Shown: piece by piece, positions 8,470 to 16,273 of the stretch
How positions within the stretch are numbered: the first letter of the stretch is position 1
How the letters are laid out: every line of letters starts with the position of its first letter
Assembly (NCBI RefSeq): GCF_002887595.1
Contig: NZ_PEBU01000004.1
Location: forward strand, 124,001 to 188,000
Length of the DNA stretch: 64,000 bases
Source: Bowmanella denitrificans
Lineage (GTDB): Bacteria > Pseudomonadota > Gammaproteobacteria > Enterobacterales > Alteromonadaceae
Direction: 5' to 3'
Notes under the pieces: model-generated
Databases searched by the model: none
Told to the model about the DNA's origin: nothing
What the model saw: the letters and a program-made list of their open reading frames with translations, nothing else
Program-made: the position numbers and the translations under genes

Positions 8470-8631
8470 TCAAATGTCCGTAGGAAAGGAAACCGAGGAA
8501 TCTTCAGAGATCTCCTCAGATGGAATAAAAAAGCCCTGACGGTTTGGGGCCGGCTGATCCGGTGCAAAGGCCTGGCCGGTCTGACATGCCAGCACCAAGG
8601 CCAGCAGCAAGAGTTTCAGCTTTCTACTCAT
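8470..8631 (-). CDS. Small exported peptide/lipoprotein (53 aa)
   Basis: An overlooked small gene. ATG at 8631, TGA at 8470-8472, 53 residues. The start forms an ATGA overlap with the stop of the PEGA-SUMF1 gene, and the stop lies 8 bp before the channel gene, so it fills the gap exactly. Residues 1-15 are a signal sequence (MSRKLKLLLLALVLAC) ending in a possible lipobox with Cys16. The mature part is short, Pro- and acid-rich (PSEEISEDSS). It may be a small subunit or tether of the complex. The placement argues strongly for a real gene; the function is unknown. Confidence 0.7.
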   Translation of the reverse strand: MSRKLKLLLLALVLACQTGQAFAPDQPAPNRQGFFIPSEEISEDSSVSFPTDI

Positions 8632-10715
8632 GGCGTTGTCTCCTTTACATTGCTTAATGGTTCGGCATAACGGGCCAGGCGAAAGCCCAGATCGCGTCTC
8701 GGTTCGCTGCCATAATCACGATAGGAAAGGCGCAGTTCGGTCAGTCGGGCGTGTGCCCAACTGGCACCGCGAATCACATGGTGTATGCCTTGCTGGCTAC
8801 CCAGAGGGTCCTGCTCAGCCTTGAAATTCAGTCCTGAATGAATCTGGTATACGTCATGCACCCATTCAGAGACATTGCCCATCAGGTCATATAGCCCTTT
8901 GTCATTGGCAGCAAAGCTGCCCACCGGCGCACTGACCCGGAACTTGTCCTCAAAATTTGCCAGCACATCCCCTACCAATGCGGCACTTTCCAGCCCAGCC
9001 AGGTTTGCGCTGGCAGGGGGAGGGGGGAGTTGCTGGCCCCAACTGAATTGTTGCATCGCTGCATTCTGGTAACGAGCGGCCCAGGCCCACTCGGCTTCAC
9101 TGGGTAAACGATAGCCATTGGATGTGGCATCAAATCCCTGATACTGATTATCTTCAATCAGGTAAAACGGAGCTAAGCCCTGTTGCGCCGACAGCCAGTT
9201 GCAAAAACGGGCGGCATTTAGCCAACTGACATTAACCGCGGGCTGGTTTTCCCCATCCAGACTGGCACCTTCAGCATGGGATGAACTGTGAAATGACTCA
9301 AATTGCCGGTACTGGCGGTTGGTGACCTCTGTGGCGCCCAGATAGAAGGGGCGGCTGAGCTTTACATTGTGTATGGTTTCATTGGCACGACGGCCTTGTT
9401 CGCGCCGTGATGCCCCCATCTGGAAGCTGACCTGGGGATGAAACAGATGCAATCTGGCATCACCCAGTATTTGCAACTGTTTGGGTAAGGCATCAAATCT
9501 GGCCTGCTCGAGGGTTTTCAACTTGGCCTGCAGGCGAATCAGTTGTCCGGCCCTGGGAGTGAGTTCGCGGGTAAAGTCAGCATAGCCGTCCAGGGTGATG
9601 CGAACGCGTTGCGGGCGTGTGGCCAGTTCGAGGGTTTGGTTGGCCCTGCCCATCAGAATATCATTCACATACAGCAAGGCATCCTGATGCTCGCTGCTGA
9701 TGGCCACTTTGCCAAGTAAGGCAGTGAGTGGCAGATCCAGTGCCTGCTTAGATCCCGATGGCGCCTGCACTTCTCGGTCCAGCGGCTGATAGCCCTCCAG
9801 CAGTAGCTGTAACTGATGGGTTTTGTTGGCTTCCAGCGATAAAACTACTGGCGTTTTGCCCTGATACAAACCGTCCAGGGTAACGCTGGCGCCGACTGGC
9901 TTTGAGCTCAGATTCAATGTGGCTGATGCGGGCAGCAATCTGGCCTGCTCGATACTCAGGTTTTGTCCGGGTTCTATCTGCAAACGTTGTTGCCAGCTTT
10001 GGTAACCAGGATGTGACAGTTGCAGCCGGTGTTCACCGGCCATCAGCTCAAGTTGCAAAGGTGTCTGACCTTGTGGCACATCGTTCAGGCTAAGCGTGGC
10101 GCCAGGTGGGTAGCTGTCCAGTTGCAGTGTACCCCAGCCCGGTTTAAGTTCAACACTCAGGGTCTGCAGTTTGCCAAAGCCGACAATCTCAATGGGTTGC
10201 TCATAAGGCAGGTACCGCTCTGCAGTGAGTTGCAACTGATGCTGTCCCAATGGCAGATTGGTGATGTCCTGCTGGCTGTTGCCAACGGCTTGGCCGTCGA
10301 TAAAAACCTGTGCGGGGACATTGGTCGCCAGTTGTAAACGACCTGGCTGTGGCGCAAGGTGAATGTCCAGACTGAAATTATCGCTACTGCTGGTGTCCAG
10401 TACCTGCTGATGCTGTTGGTAACCTGGATGGGTGATTTGCAATTGATACTGGCCGGGCATCAATAAGGTTCTCTCCCCCAGCTCAATATGATAAGGACCG
10501 TCTAACTGGATTTGACTGTTTACCGGAGTGACGCGCAGTTCCAGACTGGTGGCACTGAGCAGAAACGCCAGAATAGCCAACAACAGGCATAACATTAACC
10601 CCAACAGATAATGCCATGGCCTAAAGGAGTGGGCCGGGCGAGATGGCTGACGGCCACCAGGCTCGAACACAGCAGGGGTGATCAATGTCGCATTTTTTAT
10701 CTGCAAATTACTCAT
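8628..10715 (-). CDS. PEGA-repeat protein with C-terminal SUMF1/formylglycine-generating-enzyme fold
   Basis: A 695-residue protein starting at ATG 10715 (ATGA overlap with the TPR gene). One membrane anchor lies at about 34-56. Then come five PEGA-like repeats (about 60-410), each with a small beta-sandwich ending in a GYQxxxxxL-type element such as HPGYQQHQQ and HPGYQSWQQ. From about 435 follows a SUMF1/FGE-sulfatase domain: FQMGASR, EVTNRQYRQF, NVSWLNAARFCNWLS, RLPSEAEWAWAAR, YDLMGNVSEWVHD, VIRGASWAH and GFRLAR. True FGEs use a Cys pair to oxidise a target Cys; I do not see an obvious equivalent, so a binding rather than catalytic role is likely. It is probably a periplasmic scaffold of the VWA/TolQ-like machine. 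Confidence 0.85.
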   Translation of the reverse strand: MSNLQIKNATLITPAVFEPGGRQPSRPAHSFRPWHYLLGLMLCLLLAILAFLLSATSLELRVTPVNSQIQLDGPYHIELGERTLLMPGQYQLQITHPGYQQHQQVLDTSSSDNFSLDIHLAPQPGRLQLATNVPAQVFIDGQAVGNSQQDITNLPLGQHQLQLTAERYLPYEQPIEIVGFGKLQTLSVELKPGWGTLQLDSYPPGATLSLNDVPQGQTPLQLELMAGEHRLQLSHPGYQSWQQRLQIEPGQNLSIEQARLLPASATLNLSSKPVGASVTLDGLYQGKTPVVLSLEANKTHQLQLLLEGYQPLDREVQAPSGSKQALDLPLTALLGKVAISSEHQDALLYVNDILMGRANQTLELATRPQRVRITLDGYADFTRELTPRAGQLIRLQAKLKTLEQARFDALPKQLQILGDARLHLFHPQVSFQMGASRREQGRRANETIHNVKLSRPFYLGATEVTNRQYRQFESFHSSSHAEGASLDGENQPAVNVSWLNAARFCNWLSAQQGLAPFYLIEDNQYQGFDATSNGYRLPSEAEWAWAARYQNAAMQQFSWGQQLPPPPASANLAGLESAALVGDVLANFEDKFRVSAPVGSFAANDKGLYDLMGNVSEWVHDVYQIHSGLNFKAEQDPLGSQQGIHHVIRGASWAHARLTELRLSYRDYGSEPRRDLGFRLARYAEPLSNVKETTP

Positions 10716-12187
10716 ATGCTGCCTATTTTCTCGGTGCAACGAATATGGATGACAGGGGCCTGGTCTCCGGCGTTTAAGATAAATTCATGCAGCACTTCCC
10801 GGTAACCTTCACGCTTACCCAGCAAGGTGTATTTGCCCGGATATAAATGCAGTTGTTTGCTGTCGAAGGTGCCCAGTCCACCTACTTTGAATAGCTGAAC
10901 TTCGGTCTGATTGTCCGATATCAATTGCACACTGACCGGATCCCTGGCCTGTACCAGCAAATGCTGCAGTGTGGAGATCTGATCGCTAAGTCTGGGGCCT
11001 GGTAAGTTAATGCGGCTGGCTTGTTCAAGCAGTGCGGTGGCACTGGCATACTGACGCTCATCGCGAAGGGCCAGAGGTTCGGCTAGCCTGGCTCTGAGCA
11101 ATTCATCTAATTCTGCTCTGGCTGTGGCCCTGAGCAAGGCCACCCTGACCTGGACCAGGTTGGGCTGTAATGCGTCGGCCTGTTGGTAATTTTCAATGGC
11201 CTCTGTCCAGCGCTCCTGTGCTTCAAGCTGCTGACCCTGGCGCATTAACCCCGCAATACGCTGGGCCAGTTGCTTGCTCTTGGCCTGACGCAGAGCGTCT
11301 AAACTGTCGGCATCTTTGGGTTTAAGCTTCAGTGCCTGGTTAAAGGCGTTGATAGCCTCCCCCGCGTTTTCTGCTGCCAGTGCGGTTAATCCCTCTGACA
11401 TATAGCGGCGGTGCAGTTGGTCGAGTTTACTTTGCTGAAGACGTGCTAATGTCTGGCTGGCTCGTAGATGTTGATTATCCAGTCCATGGGCCTGACTGGC
11501 GAAATCGATGGCCTCATCAATTTTGCCATCCTCTTCGGCATAGCCACTGGATTTCAGCAGCTTTAAAACCTGTGGCAGACTTTGCGCCCGCAGCAGACCG
11601 GCATGTGCATCTTTATCTTCTGGATGGATGGCGTGGGCAAGATCAAAAGCACTGAGGGCAAGTTCCGGATCATCCTCCATTAATGCTTGTTGGCCCTCGG
11701 TCATTGCCTTCACAAAAACTTGCTCGCTTTGTTGTTGCAAGGTTTGCAGTGCCTTCAAACTGGCTTGGTATTGGTCCAGAGCCTGGGTAAATTGACGCTG
11801 CTGGTAGAAATTATCGCCATCTTCGGCTTGTCTCAAAGCTGCTTGCATGGCGTTTTCTGCCCAGCGCGATACGGCCTGACTTTCCAGCGTCTGCTGGACA
11901 CTGAGCAATTGCTGTAAAATATCCTGAGCTTCACGGCGGGCTTTCGCCAGTTGCGCATCCTGAAATGGCGTGTCTTCCAGCTTAGCAGCGACGGGCTGGG
12001 GCGGCGGTAAGGTTGGGCTCTCTGCTTTTGGCAGCCATTGCGGCATATTCAGGATCAGCCAAATCAGCAGGCCACAAAGCAACACCAGTGGCAACAGGTA
12101 AAGCGGTTTGCCCTTGGGACGCAGGGGCGTACCGACTTTATCGGTGACAAATCGAGGCTGGGAGGTATCTGGTATTTGTTCACGCAT
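10712..12187 (-). CDS. Membrane-anchored TPR protein with PEGA-like end
   Basis: A 491-residue protein. A cytoplasmic N-terminus of about 28 residues precedes one membrane helix (LYLLPLVLLCGLLIWLIL). The rest, residues 60-400, is alpha-helical with tetratricopeptide-like repeats, for example GEAINAFNQALKLKPKDADS and WTEAIENYQQADALQPN. TPRs are protein-binding surfaces. The last 60 residues (GKYTLLGKREGYREVLHEF) look like a single PEGA unit, matching the repeats in the next gene, with which it overlaps by 4 bp. It probably docks the PEGA-SUMF1 protein or a substrate in the periplasm. No catalytic site is visible. Confidence 0.78.
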   Translation of the reverse strand: MREQIPDTSQPRFVTDKVGTPLRPKGKPLYLLPLVLLCGLLIWLILNMPQWLPKAESPTLPPPQPVAAKLEDTPFQDAQLAKARREAQDILQQLLSVQQTLESQAVSRWAENAMQAALRQAEDGDNFYQQRQFTQALDQYQASLKALQTLQQQSEQVFVKAMTEGQQALMEDDPELALSAFDLAHAIHPEDKDAHAGLLRAQSLPQVLKLLKSSGYAEEDGKIDEAIDFASQAHGLDNQHLRASQTLARLQQSKLDQLHRRYMSEGLTALAAENAGEAINAFNQALKLKPKDADSLDALRQAKSKQLAQRIAGLMRQGQQLEAQERWTEAIENYQQADALQPNLVQVRVALLRATARAELDELLRARLAEPLALRDERQYASATALLEQASRINLPGPRLSDQISTLQHLLVQARDPVSVQLISDNQTEVQLFKVGGLGTFDSKQLHLYPGKYTLLGKREGYREVLHEFILNAGDQAPVIHIRCTEKIGSI

Positions 12188-12210
12188 AACTGCTCCGGAG
12201 TTTTAAGTCA

Positions 12211-13398
12211 CTAATGCACGGATTCGCCGCGTTCCAGTTGATAAATTTCCTTTAGCAGTGCCTGCCATTGCTGATACTGGTCGTCCACCGTGCCAGACAG
12301 CGTGACGGTGCGATCTTCCAGCTCAATACTTTGTGGAGCGATACTGGCTTCCAGTGACTCGCCGAGCTCAAGCAGGGCATCAATGTGGATCTGAGCCTGA
12401 TCGGATTTATCCATGCCACTTTTCAGCATATAGCCCCCACCGGCCACCCCCACATAAGACGCCGCTCTGGCCACCGCATCAGGACTGCCTGCGCCAAGCA
12501 CGCCACCGACAATAGCCGCAGCGCCAAGAATGGTGCGTTTACGGGCTTCTTCTTCCAGCTCTCGCATGGCAATGACCTCCTGATAGCTCTGACCACGCCA
12601 GGCCCGATAAGCCACCGCCATTTCCCGGGCGTATTGGGAGTAATATTCCTGTAGCGTGTCGATATACATCTGGTCGCGTTCCCGAATGGACTGCAGACGT
12701 TGCATCATGCTGTCACCTGAGGCCGGTAGTCGGCTTATCTGGTAATAACCGTCATTATTCTGGTTCACATAGTCGGCAAATACCTGGGGAGCAAAATTAC
12801 CGGCAAAACGCAGGGCTGCCAGTTCATGCAGATAGGCCACCTGTTGGTTGCTTAACTGGCGGCGGTAATTGAGTAAATCGTTGGCAATACGGTTATACAG
12901 GTCGGCAAAAGGTTCACTGTTGTCTTTATGTTTCGGATCATAAGCGTAGCGACTGGCCAGACCCTGATATTCTTTCTCCAGCCAGGTGCGGCCAGTGGCG
13001 TCAAATGCATGCACCCATAACTTTAATTGTTCACCGTCTGAGGACAGTATCTTGGCAGTGACGTTCAGATCCAGTGGCACACTGCCTTGCGGCACGATCC
13101 TGACTGGGCCCCAGGCGGCGCTTTTTTGCATAGCCTGCATAAGCAGAAAGGGAAAATACTGACTTTCAGCTTTGCGGATTTCCGCAAAATACAACGGGTT
13201 ATCATCTTGCTCGGTTGGCATTTCGCCGGGATCAAAACGCACAATAGCCACATCCAGCAACTGGTCTTCACTCAGCAGGGTCTGCTGGGTAACGATAGGC
13301 GTTGTGTTAGTGGTTTTGACCTGGTAAGTGGCACACCCGCTAACAACCAGTATCAGCAGTAAGGCTGATAATGACATCCGGGAGGCTGAGGTTTTCAT
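12211..13398 (-). CDS. Uncharacterized lipoprotein (395 aa)
   Basis: A signal peptide ends in VSGC (Cys22), marking a lipoprotein. Residues 45-140 contain the pattern DVAIVRFDPGEMP, ESQYFPFLLMQAM, then WGPVRIVP and KILSSDGEQLKLWVHAFDATGR, a compact alpha/beta domain that I believe is shared by other unnamed gammaproteobacterial lipoproteins. The middle is helical. Near 290 a small Ala/Gly-rich hydrophobic stretch (GAAAIVGGVLGAG) could contact or insert into a membrane. The end (RTVTLSGTVDDQYQQW) recalls a BON-like strand-turn. It lies 18 bp from the Ser/Gln-rich lipoprotein gene and 23 bp from the TPR gene. Function unknown; presumably an outer-membrane component of the complex. Confidence 0.75.
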   Translation of the reverse strand: MKTSASRMSLSALLLILVVSGCATYQVKTTNTTPIVTQQTLLSEDQLLDVAIVRFDPGEMPTEQDDNPLYFAEIRKAESQYFPFLLMQAMQKSAAWGPVRIVPQGSVPLDLNVTAKILSSDGEQLKLWVHAFDATGRTWLEKEYQGLASRYAYDPKHKDNSEPFADLYNRIANDLLNYRRQLSNQQVAYLHELAALRFAGNFAPQVFADYVNQNNDGYYQISRLPASGDSMMQRLQSIRERDQMYIDTLQEYYSQYAREMAVAYRAWRGQSYQEVIAMRELEEEARKRTILGAAAIVGGVLGAGSPDAVARAASYVGVAGGGYMLKSGMDKSDQAQIHIDALLELGESLEASIAPQSIELEDRTVTLSGTVDDQYQQWQALLKEIYQLERGESVH

Positions 13399-13416
13399 AA
13401 TAGGCTCCTGTGCATA

Positions 13417-14613
13417 TCAGTCGGCTTGACCTGCATTTTTCTTCAGCGGCAGGCCTTTGTACTTACGGTATTCATTCCAGAGTTTTTCTCTTAGTATCGG
13501 ATCCGACTCCTTGATAGCTGCTTCGCGGATTTGCCTGGCTACCACATCATCATCACTGGCCTCCGGGATATCCGCGGGAACGGAATCAATGCCGGGCAGC
13601 GCCTGCCCACCCTCGGGCAGTGGTGAGCCCGCAGAAGAGGGCTGCGATCCTGCCGATGCGCTATCATTCCCGCCGGCAGGTTGGCCATTATCCTGTTCCC
13701 CGCCAAAACTACCTTCTCCTGCCGTTGCAGGCTCTTCTTCCATGGACTCCGGCTGCTGAGGAATTTCCGCCCCTTGCTGCGCAGCTCTGTCACGGACATA
13801 GGCATTTTCACGCAGGATCATCTGGTCGTATTGCCCCATGGCACTTTCTAACTGCGCATCGGCCCGGGCAATCAGTTGTTCATTGGAGGGCTGACCACCG
13901 CTTTGACCGCCAGCATGGCTGGCCGAAGCGGCACTGCTGCTGGAAGACGCTGACGCCGATGACGAGGATGATGCTGAAGATGAAGATGAAGATGAAGATG
14001 AAGATGAAGATGAAGATGATGAGGAGGCTGATGCATTGACCTCTTCTGAAAAGTCGATATCGTCTGATTCGCTCTGTCCTTCGCCCTGAATATCGCTGGG
14101 CTGCTCCGCGGTATTGTCGTTGTTACCGCTAGCGTCGCCACCCAAGTCTTCTTCTGCCTGGCCACCTCCGGGCTGTGGCATTATCTCGCCATTACCCATT
14201 TCACCTTGTTGTTGCCCCTGACCGGTCGCCTGACCGGTTTGGTCGCTGCCAGATTGTTGGCTTTGACTGGTTTGCCCCTGGCTACCTTGTTGCTGCCCTT
14301 GCTGTTGTTGGCCCTGCTGTGAAGACGTCGACGCCGAACTGCTGGTTTTGCCATTGGCAGCAGACTGGCTGGACGAACTGGATGACTGGCCGCTATTTGA
14401 TGGCATGCTGGAGCTGGACTGATTTTGCCCCTGACCTTGCTGCTGACTCTTCTGTTGTCCGGAACCGGATGATGAACTGGGCGGCATCGGCTTGGAAGGC
14501 TGTGGCATCGACGGCGGTGACTGGGATGTGGATTCACAACCGCTGATTGCTAGCAGTAAACAACTGCAAAGCAGTGTCAAGGTACTGTATCTGGGGAGGT
14601 GCCGGTTCGACAT
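13417..14613 (-). CDS. Low-complexity Ser/Gln-rich lipoprotein
   Basis: A 398-residue lipoprotein: signal peptide, lipobox ISGC (about Cys26), then some 200 residues of Ser, Gln, Gly and Pro with almost no other residues, including an unbroken Ser run near 198-215. The central part is acidic. The ordered end (about 340-398) contains VVARQIREAAIKESDP and KLWNEYRKYKGLPLKK, a conserved-looking helical tail. Such a linker could span the periplasm or peptidoglycan between an outer-membrane anchor and an inner-membrane partner. It lies 10 bp after the TPR/TonB-C-like gene. The Ser run is encoded by a hexanucleotide repeat and may vary in length in frame. Confidence 0.75.
   Translation of the reverse strand: MSNRHLPRYSTLTLLCSCLLLAISGCESTSQSPPSMPQPSKPMPPSSSSGSGQQKSQQQGQGQNQSSSSMPSNSGQSSSSSSQSAANGKTSSSASTSSQQGQQQQGQQQGSQGQTSQSQQSGSDQTGQATGQGQQQGEMGNGEIMPQPGGGQAEEDLGGDASGNNDNTAEQPSDIQGEGQSESDDIDFSEEVNASASSSSSSSSSSSSSSSSSASSSSSASASSSSSAASASHAGGQSGGQPSNEQLIARADAQLESAMGQYDQMILRENAYVRDRAAQQGAEIPQQPESMEEEPATAGEGSFGGEQDNGQPAGGNDSASAGSQPSSAGSPLPEGGQALPGIDSVPADIPEASDDDVVARQIREAAIKESDPILREKLWNEYRKYKGLPLKKNAGQAD
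13975..14016. repeat. Hexanucleotide microsatellite (TGAAGA)7 inside a CDS
   Basis: Seven perfect copies of TGAAGA on the plus strand, encoding Ser-Ser pairs on the minus strand, flanked by degenerate GAT/GAG units. Copy-number change would lengthen or shorten the Ser run in steps of two residues without breaking the frame. Confidence 0.9.
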
Positions 14614-14623
14614 GATGCTGCTC

Positions 14624-15823
14624 CTATGGGTTACTGATTTTCAGCTTAACCCCTTGAGTTTCAGTCGGTTCTTCCTCACTAAAGCGTGGGCGAAAACTGG
14701 CGGAACGCAAGAATCTTAACGCGCGAGAGCGCATGGCTGTGGCGTCCTGGGGATTGGAGTCAAGCAACTCAATATTATTGGCTTTGCCGTGGGCATTGAC
14801 ATCAAACCTGGCTAACACAAAGCGCTCTGTCTCTTTTTCACCACTGCTGTCGCCTAAATACAGCCGCGAGTCCGGTAGCAGGGTAGGTGAGTCAAATAAG
14901 GTAAAGGCGGCTGGTGCATTTTCCTGGCGGGCAATATCTCGGGCTTCGCGATAGGTATCAAAAGCGGTGGTGGACTTGCCGAACATTAAGTACCAGTCGG
15001 CCAGGCCAACCCTGGCCAGTACTTTATCCTGGCCCGTTACCCCTTCATGTTGGCCATCATAGATGGCGACCATTTTTTCCAGTGCCTGTTTGCCTTCCCG
15101 ATAATTCTCGGTGCGGTAATCTACCGCAGGCAGGCCCATGTAAAAGCTACCCTGGCGGGTCATGTCCACCCCGTCCACATCAAACTCAAGTTGGGCAGGA
15201 CCAAGCTGAGATTTGAAAAAACTGGTCATCACCAATCCTTTCAGGCTTTGCACCATACGAGGGTCGTTGTCACCGTAGTTGGCCATGATAATGTCATGGG
15301 TCTGCTTAAAAAGTGCCTCGGATTGCAGCAACCTGACATAGGTTTCGTTTTGAAATTCATGGTTGTGCACAAACAATAACCAATTGGCATAGTTGAACAG
15401 GTAAGGGAGCAAGCGTGGATCGTCTGGCCTGAAGTTACGATTGACCAGCCAGTAGGCTCGCTGATGCTGATCATCCATGTCTTTCCAACGGTGCTGTGCC
15501 ATCATGCTGCTTTGCATTTTGTCCATGATTGCAAGCTGGTTCAGAGCATAAATGCCTTCATTTATTTTGGTGATTTGTAATGCTCTGGCAAAGCTGTCGA
15601 GGGCCAACTGGTGTTGTTCCTGTTGCTGGTAAGCAACGCCAAGCTGGGTTAGAAGTTGCCCAAGTTGAGGGCTGTACGTTCCTTCTTCCTGTTGTACCCG
15701 ATCAATTTCAAGCAGATAAGGTCTGACTGGCTGAGTATCCAGCTCTGCCTGCACGGCATTGATTGACAACAGCAGTGCGCACAAGCACTGACCAAAATAT
15801 CCACAACGGGTAGCAATTTGCAT
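14624..15823 (-). CDS. Periplasmic TPR protein with TonB C-terminal-like domain
   Basis: The first gene of the operon. I use the ATG at 15823, which is followed by a clear signal peptide ending in AVQA near residue 26; an in-frame start at 15892 adds 23 residues before the signal. The 399-residue product has TPR-like helices at about 50-110 (LGVAYQQQEQHQLALDSFARAL). It ends with a domain resembling the TonB C-terminus: FVLARFDVNAHGKANNIELLDSNP in two pieces, then a helix and FRPRF. TonB-C domains contact outer-membrane partners. In a cluster with a TolQ-like channel this supports an energy-transducing envelope complex. The TonB-C match is by pattern only. Confidence 0.75.
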   Translation of the reverse strand: MQIATRCGYFGQCLCALLLSINAVQAELDTQPVRPYLLEIDRVQQEEGTYSPQLGQLLTQLGVAYQQQEQHQLALDSFARALQITKINEGIYALNQLAIMDKMQSSMMAQHRWKDMDDQHQRAYWLVNRNFRPDDPRLLPYLFNYANWLLFVHNHEFQNETYVRLLQSEALFKQTHDIIMANYGDNDPRMVQSLKGLVMTSFFKSQLGPAQLEFDVDGVDMTRQGSFYMGLPAVDYRTENYREGKQALEKMVAIYDGQHEGVTGQDKVLARVGLADWYLMFGKSTTAFDTYREARDIARQENAPAAFTLFDSPTLLPDSRLYLGDSSGEKETERFVLARFDVNAHGKANNIELLDSNPQDATAMRSRALRFLRSASFRPRFSEEEPTETQGVKLKISNP

Positions 15824-16125
15824 GGTACAACCCCAAGAAACGAACTGATTTTTACCTGATAACCAATCTCTTCGACCTGATTGCCGAAGCACTTTCTACA
15901 GATAGTGATACTGTGTGTTTCCCGGTGTCCTGTTCGCTCAGCTGCCTGCCGGATCTTGTATTTTTACGCTCAGTCCTGTTGCGAATGGAACTGATCGACC
16001 TGCTTGGCGATCAGCCTCTTTTGTCCTGTCCGCTATCCCCTACACCTTACTGTCAGCCAATGACAACGGTGACATCCTTTCTTATGAATCATAAGCTTAG
16101 GGAGCCGGGCAAGTGCCTTAATGCG

Positions 16126-16155
16126 AGTATAGTTAAGATGTAATCAAAAGGTTAA
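16126..16155 (-). promoter_or_regulatory. Candidate promoter of the VWA/TolQ-like operon
   Basis: Reading the minus strand, TTAACC and TATACT are separated by 18 bp. They lie about 300 bp before the first start codon in an otherwise gene-free gap (15824-16243). The gap also holds a small palindrome, CTTATG-AAT-CATAAG, at 16081-16095. The -35 match is weak. Confidence 0.35.
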
Positions 16156-16243
16156 AAAAAATCTTGTGATTATTTTTTGAATGTGGTTGGACGCTTGAAG
16201 AGTGGGGTTTTGCGCCATTTTTATTTTTCAGTGGTAATAAAAA

Positions 16244-16265
16244 AAGCCGGTCAGATGACCGGCTT
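16244..16265 (-). terminator. Rho-independent terminator of the tricorn-like gene
   Basis: AAGCCGGTCA and TGACCGGCTT form a perfect 10-bp stem. On the minus strand the stem runs into seven or more T. It sits 9 bp after the stop of the S41 peptidase gene and isolates the downstream operon. Confidence 0.9.
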
Positions 16266-16273
16266 GAATAAGA

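Noticed and set aside
13975-14016. Phase-variable on/off switch
   Set aside because: The repeat unit is six bases, so slippage keeps the frame; only length variation is possible.
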